Assembly: GCA_025677815.1 (NCBI GenBank)
Contig: JAIXMP010000021.1
Coordinates: 124,001-188,000, forward strand
Direction: 5' to 3'
Source of the DNA: Phascolomyces articulosus
Lineage: Eukaryota; Mucoromycota; Mucoromycetes; Mucorales; Lichtheimiaceae
Length of the DNA stretch: 64,000 nt
In this document: in pieces, positions 23,551 to 37,184 of the stretch
Layout: each line of letters begins with the position of its first letter
How positions within the stretch are numbered: position 1 is the stretch's first letter
Notes under the pieces: model-generated
Seen by the model: only the letters and a program-made list of their open reading frames with translations
Told to the model about the DNA's origin: nothing
Databases searched by the model: none
Made by a program: the position numbers and the translations under genes

Positions 23551-25272
23551 AAATTGAGGGAAGAATAAACTATGTATATAATAGAGAATATATGAGTGTT
23601 TTTTTTAGTATATATAATGCTTTGAAAGAAAAGATCCTTCTAATGATATATATAAAGATACCTATAAATTCGTTTATTATTTCTCATCGTTTTAAACTAT
23701 ACTTGATATATTCCATTTAAAACCAAAAAAATTTTATACAGCTTGATTTGTTTTAACATAAAGTAGTTATAATAACGTTTTGTCTTTGTCCATTTATGCC
23801 GTTCACCCGGATCGATTTGCCACAATAATACAAACAGCACTCGATTCATGCAAAGGTAGGAGTTCAACACAAGTGCAACAGCTAGGAGTGAATTTGTGTT
23901 ACTGTGGTTGGGATATTCCATTTACAGGTATTTTTTTTGCACGAAACACGAGCTTACTGTAATACACAAGCTGGCTGCCATCAATAAAACATTTTTCTTG
24001 ATAAAAATTTCGAGTACATACACTTGTTATACGCCCAATGAATAAACATAATTGGCTTGAATAAGATGTTTTACAATTCGCCGTTATGATGAAAAATGTA
24101 ATGTATTGAAATAACCGTGGTGTGTTGGATATTGTAGGCTATTTGGTTGATGCCAAATTTGTTATATTATAAAAATGATAATAACGACGTAAAGTATGTG
24201 CTACGCATACTGTAGATGATGATAGCCGATTTGAAATTTAGTGTATGTAAAAAGTTGATATGAAATACGTTTTTTTTAGGATATGTTGTCCTCATGAAAC
24301 AAAGAATACAATTGCCATGGTGATGATGACGACTTCATGATGTTGCATGACGAGTTGGATAGTACGTAGAGAGTTTTATATAATTTTGAGAGTTACTTCG
24401 ATATAATATGTCGCTCACCAAGTTTAAATAATTAAATGCAGAATTTTCACAGAATATTGAATTAGCATGAATAATGCATATTATTAATATATATACAGCT
24501 CGATATTTCTACAAAATATAGATTGCAGGTAGTTGACCATTACGACTCCCCTCGATGAAACATTTAAAGAGAGCCATAGTCATTTTTCAATAAACCGCAG
24601 TATGTTGAATGGCAATTATACTACTAATCTCTCTTAATTGCATTTAATTTTTATACTATCAAGTTGCTATGATTCAAAGGAATAAACTAGAGGTGAAACT
24701 AATTTATACTAGCATGATGAAACCAGCTTTTGATCACCCCACAACAAGAAGAGCGATACAATTATTATCGGCACATTTCATATGCTACTTAAGTTGCTTC
24801 TGGTCTTTCTTGAAAATTTATATTGATGTACATTTTGAATGACTGGCAACAGCTTCATTCTACATGTTTATCTATATTTTTCTAGATGTTCCATCACCTC
24901 TTATAAAAAGCTTTAATTTTTCTGATACTCATGTAAAAATGATACGCCGCTGATTGCTCATGCTGGTTTCTCTGAACCATGGTGATATCTTAAAATTACA
25001 TCAATTCACATCGTGTTATGTTTATTATATTTAAATATTTTGGCTTATTCTTAGTGGAAGTGTTCGGGTGCCTAATGCAAGATAATATATATAAGGATAG
25101 TGTCTTCCCATTACTTTGCCTGATATAAAGATCAAATAAAACCTCTAAAAGGAACGCAATTCATAATCCGACATCTATTGGTTTCATTTGTAACAATAAT
25201 ATTGATATTCTATACATAAAACTTTCATTTTAAATCTCTTGCTTGTTTTTTTATAAAAGAAAAACATTCAAA
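23551..25272. other. Intergenic, with one exon-like fragment
   Basis: 1722 bp of AT-rich DNA upstream of ADA2. A 49-codon stretch at 23780-23927 on the plus strand has clearly non-AT-biased composition (HPDRFATIIQTALDSCKG, then LGVNLCYCGWDIPFTG) and ends at a GTATTT donor-like site, but no partner exon could be joined. It may be a relic. No repeat or RNA gene was seen. Confidence 0.5.
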
Positions 25273-26958
25273 ATGACGATTACCCATAGACAACGACCTA
25301 GTAACCCAACTACTTCGAGTTCAAGTGGTACTGATGGTGGACAAATTGACGATAAAGAACCCCCAAAATACCATTGCGATGCATGTAGCAACGATGTGAC
25401 TAATACTGTTCGTATACGATGTGCAGACGATGATTGTCCCGATTTCGATCTATGCGTTACTTGTTTTAGTGGTGGTGCAGAACCCATGAAGCACAAAACC
25501 TATCACAGTTATCGTATTGTTAAACCCCACAGTTTCCCGATTTTCAGTGAAGATTGGGATGCCGATGAAGAGCTGTTACTTATTGAAGCTGCCATGAAGA
25601 ATGGATTGGGTAATTGGCAAGCGATTGCAGATTACGTTGGTACAAAAGACAAACATGAATGCGAACAACATTATTTGGACGTTTACGTATCAAGTAGCGA
25701 ATGGCCTAAACCGCGTATGGATCTCAAGTTTGATGATATCAGTGAAAGTGAATGCAGAGAACGAAAACGCCATCGGTTACAGAAATCGCGTGGTATGGGA
25801 CCACGCCATAAAGCCCAAGTGAATAATGCTAAACCTGTAACAAGTGGACCAGCCTATCATGAAATCCAAGGTTATATGCCTCGACGATTTGAATTTGAAA
25901 CTGAATATGAAAATGATGCCGAACAATATGTCAAGGATATGGTCTTTAATGATGATGATACACAAGAAGAAATTGATCTCAAAGTAATGGTCTTGGATAT
26001 TTATAATTCACGATTGGATCGACGAATGGAAAGGAAACGATTGGTTTTTGAACGAGGTTGGCTCGATTTTAAAAAGCAGCAAGCATTGGAACGAAAACGA
26101 CAAAAGGAAGAACGAGAATTATATAATCGGACGCGCGTCTTTTGCCGACTTCAAACACCTTCTGATTATGAAACCATGGTACAAGGGTTGGTAAGGGAAC
26201 AGCAATTACGAGATCAAATTGCAATCTTGCAAGAGTGGCGAAAGGCTGGCCTGACGTCCTTAAAGCAAGGAGAGCAGTATGAAAAGGATAAACAAACTAG
26301 ACTGGCAAATCTCAAGACACTTGTTTCCTTATCAAATGATCGAATGGGATCAGCAGCAACAAATCAAAGAAATAATTATCGTCAACAGATTGCTGCCTTG
26401 TCAGCCACACCAAGTGCTGCAGGGTACTTCAGAGAAACAAAAGCTGCTGCGGCAGCAGCAGCAGCACATACCAACGGATCTTCTTCATCTAGTACAACAG
26501 CAGCAGCATCTGCATCAGCAGCAGCAGGAGCACGAAAGCCAGCAAATCCATTGGATATTAGTGAAGCAGATGGTGTCCATTTATTAACAGAACAAGAACA
26601 AATATTGTGCTCCACACTTCGCATTTTGCCACGACCATATATGGTAATTAAGGATACCATCCTCAAAGAATATGCCAAACAAGGTTATTTGAAACGGCGG
26701 CAGGCTCGTGCACTCATTAAAATTGATGTTAACAAGACAAGCAGAATATATGATTTTTTTATTGAAAGTGGATGGATTAAAGCATTTAAAGAACCAACCA
26801 CATCATCCCCTTCTCCTGTTCCTCAACAACCACCAATATCCTTTCCTACCATGACATCTTCTCAAATTCCTATCAATCACACACCTAGTGAAACCACTGC
26901 ATCATCATCCGATGTAGCTCAATCCTCTTCTATAGCTCCCGTTATATCCAAATCTTAA
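25273..26958 (+). CDS. ADA2: Transcriptional adaptor Ada2 (SAGA histone acetyltransferase complex)
   Basis: Subunit of the SAGA/ADA complex that binds Gcn5 and stimulates its acetylation of nucleosomes. Single exon, 561 residues, ATG 25273 in an A-rich context (AAAATGACG). The ZZ zinc finger (about 33-80) has CDACSNDVTNTVRIRCADDDC, DFDLCVTC, and His near KHKTYHSY. The SANT domain (about 90-140) reads DWDADEELLLIEAAMKNGL and NWQAIADYVGTKDKHECEQH. The C-terminal SWIRM domain (about 435-520) includes LCSTLRILPRPYMVIKDTIL and ALIKIDVNKTSRIYDFF. Linkers carry Ala and Ser runs from GCA/AGC repeats (about 26440-26530). Domain order ZZ-SANT-SWIRM is the Ada2 hallmark. The lack of introns stands out against its neighbours. 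Confidence 0.97.
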   Translation: MTITHRQRPSNPTTSSSSGTDGGQIDDKEPPKYHCDACSNDVTNTVRIRCADDDCPDFDLCVTCFSGGAEPMKHKTYHSYRIVKPHSFPIFSEDWDADEELLLIEAAMKNGLGNWQAIADYVGTKDKHECEQHYLDVYVSSSEWPKPRMDLKFDDISESECRERKRHRLQKSRGMGPRHKAQVNNAKPVTSGPAYHEIQGYMPRRFEFETEYENDAEQYVKDMVFNDDDTQEEIDLKVMVLDIYNSRLDRRMERKRLVFERGWLDFKKQQALERKRQKEERELYNRTRVFCRLQTPSDYETMVQGLVREQQLRDQIAILQEWRKAGLTSLKQGEQYEKDKQTRLANLKTLVSLSNDRMGSAATNQRNNYRQQIAALSATPSAAGYFRETKAAAAAAAAHTNGSSSSSTTAAASASAAAGARKPANPLDISEADGVHLLTEQEQILCSTLRILPRPYMVIKDTILKEYAKQGYLKRRQARALIKIDVNKTSRIYDFFIESGWIKAFKEPTTSSPSPVPQQPPISFPTMTSSQIPINHTPSETTASSSDVAQSSSIAPVISKS

Positions 26959-28132
26959 ATTTGAAATGGCTTTTTCTCACACATACATACACACATATAC
27001 ATACACTCGTTTTCTCCTTTTACAAAACCCATTCATCCATCATAATACAATAAAATATATAAATAATAATAATAACAAAAATTGGGGGAAAAACATGACG
27101 TATAATTTGAAGGTTACCAATGCTTTAAATGGAGGATTTATAAATATATTAATATGTTTGTATAGTTATTTATAAATAAATCTTCTCGGATTTTAAGGTC
27201 CAGAACAGCCAGAACAAACGAATTCCGTCATATTATTTTATATAAACTATTTCTTTTAATAATTATATCCCGCTCAAGATAGTATCTTTTCTATTTGTAT
27301 TAGTCAAAAAAAAATCAATAAGCTTATTCTAAACAATGGAAAATCTAAAAAATAACAATGAAAAGGCTCAAGCACTAGAACTCGTTGTATCTATGAAACA
27401 CAAAATAGATGTTTCTATTTAGTCTATGTTTCTTGGCAATGATAGTAGATTATATACGATTATAAAGATACGCTACGCCTTGTTTTTTTTATTAATTAAC
27501 TTTCTCTCCGAATCGAATTAATGTTTTATTTTAAGAATAAAAACTTCAGTTTACGGTTAAAAATCATAAGGTTTTTTGGAGTAAATTTTGGAATGGCGTT
27601 TTACCGAGTATATATATATATATATATATATAATATTATAATTATCCCCTAAAAAAATGGCATTATATATATATATGTATATATAATCATATGTATTTAT
27701 AATTATACAACCCATAAAGATAAATAATAATAATAATGAAAGAATCACGAAGACAGTAACCCTATAAAGTGAACTATTCCTTTAAAGTTCTTTATAAAGA
27801 AAAAAGCAACCCTATAGGTTTTTTACCACGTTTTTCCCCAAGACTCTATTTTAAGCATGGTTCCAATTTTATTTTTCTTGGGTTGTGGTCGATTGTTATT
27901 ATGCTCTCTTATAACAAAAGAGAGAAGGGTGACTCGCATTCTATTTTTCGCAGGTGCACAAAGCAACTTTAATAAAATGTATATAAAGGACAAAACACAC
28001 CACAACATGAAATAATAAAAAAAGGTCGATCTCCGCATAAGCTTTTTATATTTAAACCCTTTTTCTTTTTTCACTTCTTTTCCAATTTTTTTTACCTTCT
28101 TTCTTTAACCTTTTTTTTATATTATTCAAATT
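26959..28132. other. Intergenic with TA microsatellite
   Basis: 1174 bp. Holds the ADA2 3' UTR (CACATACATACACACATATAC-like, then AATAATAAT), a (TA)12 run at 27609-27632, a further TA-rich block to about 27690, and a pyrimidine-rich leader (CTTTTT/TTTCTT) before the questin-oxidase-like start. Confidence 0.6.
27609..27632. repeat. (TA)12 microsatellite
   Basis: Uninterrupted 24-bp TA run; a second broken TA block follows at about 27663-27687. Confidence 0.9.
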
Positions 28133-29169
28133 ATGACCAGTACTGGATTTTATACTCAACAACAACAACAGCAACAACCACAACAATCATTTTATTTACA
28201 TCAAGACCCATACGATAATAACAATGATAATGATAATCATACAACAACTATAGCTTCAAGTCCTTCTCGTCGTATGTTACTTGACATGATTAATGAACAT
28301 CATTCTTCCTTTGTAATGGAGTATAGAGATCGACCAAATACTCTTATCAGAGTACTTGTTGGTCTTCATGAACTTGGAGGTAATATATATTTTTTGAGTA
28401 CTTCGGATGAGAAAGATAGATAGAAAGATAGAGAGATTAACCCTTTATTGCTTTACTACTACTGTCTCTCCCCCTCCCCCTCCCCAAAATCCAAATATAG
28501 CCAACGATGATCAACTTGCTCAAGTATATAATCAACTTTACCCTGAACTTACACCTTTAAGAAGAGCTCGTGTTCTCATTGATCAAAATAATTGGCAAGA
28601 ATATCTGGGACACCCTGGGTAAGTTTTTTTTATATATAGGTTGTATTGATGATAATAAAAAAGTGGCGCGGGCCGACGATCATCCTATTTGAAAATCCAT
28701 CATCTAAAAACTATAAAATTCCCAATTATAGGTACTATGGTGACTATCTTGCCTTTTTTGATGACCAACTTGAACAATTGGGTATGGATAAGTTATTGGA
28801 ACAGTATTTTTATTCGAGTATTTTACAACATTCGATGGGTTCTCAACTTCAGCCGCTTGTACACCTTGCATTTGGTATTGAACAACGCCTACCACTCGTC
28901 GTAACACAAGGTTTAGCTTATTTGGCGAGTACCTTTTTGGATGCTTCAGATCTATGTGAATTATCGAGTCAAGAACAACAACAACAACGCCCTGTCACGA
29001 CAACAACCCATGATGAATTGTTATTCGATCTTGTTGGTGCTGATCAACGTTTTGGTGGTAAAATTGATGGTAGTAATACCTTTCACTCTTCTGTCAAAGT
29101 CTTGCTTAAAAGTAAAGGCGATTTATTGAAAACTTATATGGCTGTATGGCATAATATCACATCATCATC

Positions 29170-29204
<35 letters not shown>

Positions 29205-29719
29205 CATCATCATCATCGTCATCACTTGTGGATCAACTTGTTATCATGGCAACTCGTTTGATTACTCATAGTAATCATATAAATCAAGGTCAAATTGAAT
29301 TGGATTGGTTTCTTGGTGGTGGACAATTACTTTCTTCTGCTCTTGCTATCCAAACTTTAATTGACCATTGTCCTCCAACATTAACAGTGGAATCATCCCT
29401 TGTTAATCTTCAATTTCTTGCCACACTATGTACTTATATTGTTCAAGGTCGACCTCCTCGTGCTCATTATGCTAATTCTCCTATTGAGCATTCAACATCA
29501 TCATCGATACCTACTTCTCTTACTTTACGTTTAGATTGGTCCGATTGTGTGGATGCTATTGTCAAATCGGGGGATCCTAAAGCTATCCTTACCATGCATT
29601 CACTTAAGCGTGCATCTCATTGTTTTGATGATGATTATCTTTATCTTCATACGGCTAATTTCCTTGTTGACTTTGTTCAAGATGGTATTTGGATTAAAGG
29701 TGGTATTGGCTGGTGGTAA
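28133..29719 (+). CDS. Questin-oxidase-like protein (DUF4243 / AflY-GedK family)
   Basis: Family of large alpha-helical proteins that includes questin oxidase (GedK), which opens an anthraquinone ring by Baeyer-Villiger-type oxidation, and AflY. Exons 28133..28379, 28501..28618, 28732..29719, giving 450 residues. Family-like blocks are MLLDMINEHHSSF (leader helix), LTPLRRARVLID-NWQEYLGHPG-YYGDYLAFFDDQL, the LQPLVHLAFGIEQRLPLVV segment, where a His-containing helix is usual, and SLKRASHCFDDDYLYLHTANF near the C-terminus. The N-terminus has a Q-rich start (residues 9-20), and a (CAA)n run gives about 11 glutamines near residue 275. No tailoring enzymes or PKS are nearby, so a role in a gene cluster is not supported here. 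Substrate unknown. Convergent with the velvet gene. Confidence 0.82.
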
Positions 29720-32412
29720 AAAAAAAACATCATCCCATTTATTTCTCTATACCCATTTTATCTCTTATCGTTTGCTTTTTTTTTTATGTTTCATATATGA
29801 ACAACAACATCTTTTCTTTTACATATATTTTTTGTATATTCCCCTATTCAAAGTGAATTAATTACGCCTTCTCCATCTTGTATGTATTTCTCTATCTTAT
29901 TCGCTTTCTTCTTCATTGACATTTATTTATGTCTTATCCAATCAATTTGATTCTACTCTGTTGTATATATTCTATAACAAGTCAAATAATTATAAAATAA
30001 TAAAGTATTCATTCAAAATATAAAAAAAAAGTTTGCCGTTTCTCCGAGAATAAAAAGTTGAATGAAGTAAAATTGGGTTATTAGGTCGATCCTTTTCACC
30101 CTAAAGTGGAGCAGAAATTTGATTGATCGTCGTACATTTATTTTGAATACATAGCCACTCTTTTGTACTACATCATTTTTTTCTTATTCTCGGTAATTTA
30201 CCGTCAGTAAAGTAATAAAAAAAGTGTACGACATTAAAACTTTATATATGGTCCTTATCGTTAATGTACTTAATAATGTATTTATATAACTACCCTACAT
30301 TGTTAATCCAAATATAATAAAACGCTCTTCTGCAGATAGGATCTTCCTTTTGGATATTATGACACGTGTATATAAATAAATAAAAAACTTAGTAGGGGCT
30401 GAGGTATATGAACTTTATTTACCCTGTTGTATTTGTCATATAAGTAAGAATCATTGATAAGTTATCTTTTGTTTTTTGAATGATATCTTATGACAAGGAA
30501 TAATCCTGGTTTTTATCCATCGTTATTAATTGAATGTAATATTTTGATAAATAATTGTTTTTTTTACGTATTGATAATTAATTCGTTTTTATATATCAAA
30601 TGTAATATTAGTACATATTCAAATGAAGATGAACGATTTTTCAAAAGCACTATAAACTTATACATTCAGAGAATCATCTGTAAGTAAATATAGAAAAACA
30701 GGATCTGCAAGAAGGGCTTAGTTAACCATCACCATGTTATACCGTAATTTTTTTTGTCTCTTACGGAAATTAATACTGAGCATATCCACTTTTAGTTAAG
30801 GTATATTTGAATGCAAAGCCGCATTTTAATTATGTTTTTCAGTGATAAGGAATCAGCTGGTTGCTTTTAGACCATGTTGTTGTGAAACTTGCTTGGATGT
30901 CACTCTACTCCTTTTTATACAAATATTTGAATCACAGTAACAATGATAATGTATCTTAGAGAGCAGTTCTACCATGATGTATCGATGCTAGACTAAGTTA
31001 TTTTATTTTATTATTAATAAAACTAATAAACATGCCGTGTATTATTAACATACTGACCAGATGGCGATGCAAGGTTGATCCTGATACAACAAAGGCTGTC
31101 CCCATTGAGGAAACATCTTACACTTTCTTCATATGAAATCTGAGTCTATTCATATTCCTTAAAATGTTAAAATATAACTATTTATAAACCTATATATTGG
31201 CATTTTATCAGAGAAGTGTAAATAACGACCGTGGATATGGATTAAAGAAACATCAAAAGAGAAAGATCCAAATTTGAATCCTAGAATCCACAATTTTTTA
31301 GTGTTTATACTAAAATGTGCTTCCTGAATCTATTTTTATACAGATTTATCATTGGCCACTGGCGTATTTCCATACTAACAGGGGCTCCAATATCGTTAAA
31401 TTACTTGAAGGTCTACAATAGTATATGGTGAAACAAATAAGGAATGTTTTATATGGATGAAATGAAGGGTTTTTATTGAAGTCGTGTCAAGAGATCGGAG
31501 ATAACAGTCCACCCTTAACTATTCTCTCACCTTCTGAAAGAAATCATCCTATTATGGTGGTAGTAGTGGGATCATCTTATAGGCTATACTTTATCGAACC
31601 TGATTTTTGCACAAAAAGTCTTGGGTATTTGATTATATAAGTTGTCAGCGTAAAAAAAATTGCAATGGGAAAAAAATAGTTAAAAGCGTGAGCTGGAAAA
31701 ACCCCCATTCTTCACAAAATAAGGAGAAAAAATATTTAATAATAACTGCGTACCTATCCGATACCAGTCAACAGAAACAGATTGCAGCCAGTCTTTTGTT
31801 GACAACACAATTTATTTATATAAACAAATCTGGGGAGGACTCGTGAACTCTTACCTCATTCGAGTTACTAATTATATTGCTGGACCCAAATTTTTTTTGT
31901 TACAAAAAAGCTTAATTGCCAAGACAAGTGAAACCAATTTTTTAAATTATACAAAAATGGGGAATTAATTTGATCATTTGTATAACGAAATTGAGAAAAA
32001 AAATGACACTTTGTTTATTTTGCATATATTTCCACATAAAGCATAACTATGATTATTATTTTTACTATGACGATGATGATGATGATGATATTGATGGTTG
32101 GTGACAAAAGTATATAGGAACGCACAAGCAGAAGGTATAGACATGAGAAAAGGATGAGGTGGGGTTTTAAAGACAATTATTATATTGTCTTCAAAATAAG
32201 GTATTTTTACTATTTACGAATGAAAAATTTTCATCTCGTTCGTTTGTTTAGGGTGAACGAAAGAAAAAAAAAGTGTGTGTTAAGAAAACTATATACAAAA
32301 AAAAATGCTTGATAATAACAAATTGAATTATGTTTACATATGAATGGAGAGAAATAAGAAAAAAAGGATATAAAGTGTATACGTGTTTGTAATAGGAAAG
32401 CTTATTTCGTTT
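29720..32412. other. Intergenic, gene-poor
   Basis: 2693 bp between convergent genes. The 3' UTR of the questin-oxidase-like gene lies at 29720-30020. A 79-codon frame at 31607-31846 is Lys/Ser/Asn-rich and not recognised. A (GATGAT)n stretch lies at about 32068-32092. Nothing else could be supported. Confidence 0.5.
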
Positions 32413-34064
32413 TCATGGCATAAAAGTAGTATGTAAAGGAGGTAGTGTTCGATTGTCCATGAAAGCATCTGTCATAATAGCACGTAAAGGTGGTAAACGT
32501 TCGCCCCATTCTTTTTCATGTACTAGAGAAGGCATAGGAGGAGATGGAAGTGAAGAAGTAATAGATTTTGGTGGTGAAGGAGGTGCTGTTATTATGGTTG
32601 ATGTTGTTGTTGATGAGGATGATATGGGTAGTGATAACGATGTGGGAGAACTGGTAGTTGTAGTTGTAGTGTTTGCTTGCCATCGTCCAAAATAAACATC
32701 TGTTTTCGTTGCAGCATAAGGAGGTGGCGAAAACCCTTCATCTTCGATTATTTCTTTAAATCGCTTTTCATTGGGATAATATTGTTGATGATGAACAAGT
32801 GTCACTGTTGGACTACTCGTATTATCCATAAGAGCTTGTACTTCCAATCGTCGTTTACGTGAATTTGCACTAAATTAATTTGTGATTTATAAGTAGATGA
32901 TACAAGATATAAATTTTCCTTTCTCGATATTTTTTCACTTATTGAATTGTTGTACAAGAAACATTGACCCTTGAAAAAAACTTACGAGGCCTGTAATCGA
33001 TTTTCTTTACGAATTCGAATTTTGACGCCTTGGTCAGAAAATGTTCTTGACAAAAATGTTGTTTCTAATGGACCTGGAAAACTTTTGGCTGTATATACAC
33101 TGAATACGTCGCTAAGTACAGTTTTCCTATTCTGGACCGTTCCTCTATAGTATAAACAAAAAGTAAAACATCTTGTCAGCTGGTTCACGCTCAATATAAC
33201 AATATCTGGTACATTTCTACACACAAGTACAAATACAAGTTTGGGTATTTTGCGGAACCCGTAAACCCGGAATTAACTTACTCCACTATCTCAAAGAGGC
33301 TAAAATGGAGTTTATAGTCTCCCTCTTTTCTAACTGACAAGTCACCGAAAACAAAAAATCCCCCATCTAAAAAAAAAATCCCGCTCTCCTTTTGTCAGAT
33401 ATGGAAAATAAAAAATATAGTTTTGTTGTCGCGGAAATCCCGGGTTCAGTAAAAAAAAATAATAAAAAACAAAAATACCTGTATTATTCAAATCTCGTAA
33501 TCGATGAAGAGATGAGATAGTTGTACCCACTAATAAACTATCTAACAGGTTGGGTGGAGTACCATGTTGTGGATGATGATAATGTACACAGTTACTATCT
33601 ACAATATTGGCAACAGCGAAATAAAATGGGCTTTGGAGACAATTTCTAAAACAAGTGATATTATGAGTAAAAGTGGGAAAAGGAAAAAAAGATTGCTCAA
33701 AAAAAAAAGTTCATGTGTTACTTTGTCTGTTCTGGTGCACAGTTTATCCAGTCGACTTGAAGTATAGGTGCTGGTTCGATTGGGTATCGACGTTCCAATA
33801 AACTAGAGCCAACACACGCTTTGGCTTGTCTTGGTTGTTGCCGAATAGTTAAATGATAATCTCTAATAATATTAATTTATTACGTTTATTATATTAGTGT
33901 GACCATTCGTATCATTTTACTATATAGTAGATGACTTCTTCTCATTAATAAATAATAAAAGAAGGGAGTGAATAGAGATACCTGTTTTCTGGAAGGTCTG
34001 CTAATGAACTTGATAAGAAACGATATGTACATGTATTACTGTTATTTTCTCCTGGTTTAGACAT
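32413..34064 (-). CDS. Velvet-domain transcription factor (VelB/VosA/VelC type)
   Basis: Velvet proteins are fungal DNA-binding regulators that couple development and secondary metabolism. Six exons on the complement: 34064..33982, 33862..33722, 33645..33479, 33366..33282, 33144..32986, 32869..32413, giving 363 residues. The velvet fold spans about residues 25-230: [46 protein letters not shown], the [19 protein letters not shown] block, [28 protein letters not shown] and [13 protein letters not shown], in the usual order. A basic SRKRRLEVQ follows and may be a nuclear signal. The last 110 residues are Ser/Thr/Pro-rich with a (T)6-like tract. No LaeA or VeA partner is in the window. Which velvet subtype this is needs a tree. 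Exon 3 was chosen so that [19 protein letters not shown] reads through; other frames contain stops. Confidence 0.93.
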
Positions 34065-37000
34065 GACGTTTTTTTATTGTTATTATTAAAATATGGAGTA
34101 AAGAGAGAGCAAGTAAGAGAGAGAGAAAGTGAAAGATGAAAGGAAAAGAAAAGAAAAATGAGAAAGGTCCTTTTTGGCCCTTAAAAGAGAGGATTTACTT
34201 CGCCCACTTGGTAATGGTTTCTTTTACCCACCTTCTTTTAAACAAATTTACCAAGAAAGGACAACAGTGTACCTAAATTTGGAAAAAAACTACGTGATAA
34301 TAACTCGGTGGTTCAATCAAGAGCGAAAGCTTTAGGATAGCGCGCCCCATCGGTCTTGGAGTGAGGTCGTACAACAAACACTGTTTCGGGATTTGTTTTG
34401 TATATACAAATGGTCTCTTGGGAATATTTATAATAAAAAAGTGGGTAACTTTAGTGAATAAGAAGTACTCGTTAATAATTGAAGGAAACCTAACGTATTA
34501 CATTTACTGATTCATCATGACCAAATTAGTACTTGAGTACCCCTCGTTTGACATATATAGTTATCTATAATATACACCTTTTTTCTTATCATTTTAAAAT
34601 ACCCTTTCGATTTGTTTGTTTTATTACTATAAACGTTTTTTTTTTTTTGGTGTTCCCACGTTGATGATTGCATCAGCAGGATCGCTTTTAAAAATAATTC
34701 TAGCTTTGTTAATAATAATGATCTAAATTCACCCATAGTATCAACATATATCAATAACAAATCTTCTACTGATAATAAACACACCTTATTTAAGAAATAT
34801 ATGATTATTCATGTATTCACACACGTTCATTAAAGTATAGTTTATATATAAATCGTCAAAGCATCTGATAGATTGGGTGCTAATTCTCTGCCAGGAGCCG
34901 GGGAAAGAAAGTTCCCAGACAAAGAGCGTGATACATAAATACGTGCACGCGATCCAGAAATTCAGCATACCAACGCTCCATTTTTGGGTTTTGGGAAAAA
35001 TATGACGCTATAGACTATAAATACAAAATTTCATGTGTGAAAATATACATAGGTAGAAAAAACGATTTCCTTACAGAGATAAAATTTGATTTTGATTAAA
35101 CAACCGGTTTAAGTTATTTATTCTATTAACATACTTTTTAAATTACTTGGTGTATGACAAAAGCACCGCTCATCATACCAGCAATACAGCTGCAAGATCT
35201 GTATTTAGTAATAATATGTAAGTATATAGATAAATTGTTACTGGATATAACAGCAAACAAAGAATCATAACATTGACGAATATAAAATATATTTTGGTTT
35301 TGAAATGAAAAAGTATTGTTCATTTTTAAAGACATGACAAGTATGTAACGATGGTCAGCTGTTCATTATAATATACCTCTTTGATATTTTCTATTCTATA
35401 TACCCCTACTATAATAATAAGTATCAGGAAAAAGAAGAATGAAAAGAAAGATTTATAGGTAACCCAAGATTTGTAAATATATAACCCGAAACTAGAGATG
35501 AATATACTAATCTGACTTACTGAAAGCGGTAATTTGAGTGTATTCAGTTTCGGGTTTTTGATGTACATCAAAGGATATATGGAATAGCCATTAAGCATGG
35601 GTAAAGAAAATGACAGTAGTAGAATACTATTTTTCAATGTTTGATATAGGCAAATGCCTGTAGATTGATGTAACTCAATGAGCTGAAATCGAGATTGTGA
35701 AAGGTAGAGAAATCCAAAGCATTATGTAATATGTAGGATAAAGTTGGCTTTTTCTGATCCGCACCAGATACAGTTTATGTAAAAAAAAAAAAAAAAAACG
35801 GAATGTTTTCTAACCGCTATTGTGAAGCAACATATACATTAGTTATTCCAGTATATATTAAGAAGTTTGGGTGACAAAGTTCAAATAAAAAGATGGTATG
35901 TGCAAAAACCAGTGGTTGGTTGAAGCATTATGAATAAAGAGTAATTATTAAGTTGTATTTTGTTGCAAATGATTTCTTTTTACTTTAGAATATGAAGACT
36001 AATAACAAAAGAATAACTATACTCCATATAATAACTATTATATTACTATTAACTATTAACTGTTATTATTATTATTAATAATACCTATTACTATCACAAC
36101 TACTATTACTACTAACAATAATAAAAGGAAAGCATACATCATATGCTTTCTTGTTGAGAAACACAGATCTTTAAAAAAATTTCTTCTGGTTGTTTTTAAT
36201 ACGTTAATCGCCTAATAAAAATAAGAGAAAAAGTTACTAACCGGAACGTATATAATCAGGGCAAGCAGCCAAGGTTCATATACTACAATAATTCAAAACA
36301 GAAAGTGCATCACCAAGTTATTGTATACTACTAGCCGCACTTCGTCATCCCCTAAATACATAGATAATGGCGTTAATACGTATATAAAGCGGATTCATAA
36401 AAAGAAAAGTAATTCCATCCTCAAAGTAGTATATTGAGCATGACTCATCATACGTATACCTCCTTGTATTATTCATTTTTAAAGTGAAAAACTGCTGGTA
36501 GCTAGGTAAGAAAGAAAAGCATATTTGTAACTAATATTTGTTACTTTATATATAATGGATGGACTTGGCAATGCTTGCTTTAAGCTATTTTCTATACTCT
36601 CTTTTTATTTTTGAAAGATGACATACAAGCATATGTGGTAGAAATCATCGTATACTACTTTGACCTATTAATTCAATGGTTATTTCCATGTTTGTTGGTC
36701 ATCTTGAAATTCTGCAGTATATGTTTTACCCTTGTTGTAAACATAGAAATTTGTTATACCATGTTAGCAATATATTATGATCACTTGAAAAACATCAATC
36801 GTACTATACCTTATTGTATATTAGCAACAAAAAATTGAATTTAGTATCCCGGGAGCAAAGTACAACAGCTGTTATATGATGTGTTTCCGAGATTTCTTTC
36901 TTTATAATTAAATAATTAATATTATATCACAAACCACTCTTATACATTGTCTATTTAGCGGTTAACTGGCAGTAGATGGCGTATACATTGCTAATTAATA

Positions 37001-37184
37001 ACAGTATTTATATCGGCTTAGTAATATTTGTCTTCTACCTAAATAAGTATTGTTCTATTATTATCACGGCATGATGTATTATATCTATTATTAATAGTGC
37101 CATGTTAGTACAGGAGGCACACAGTTTTCATGCCTTTTGCATTCCTCTATGAATGACTAATAATATTCAATACATGCCTTAATA

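Noticed and set aside
34786..34968. GC-richer patch examined as a possible tRNA or gene on the minus strand
   Set aside because: No A/B boxes or cloverleaf and no coding similarity.
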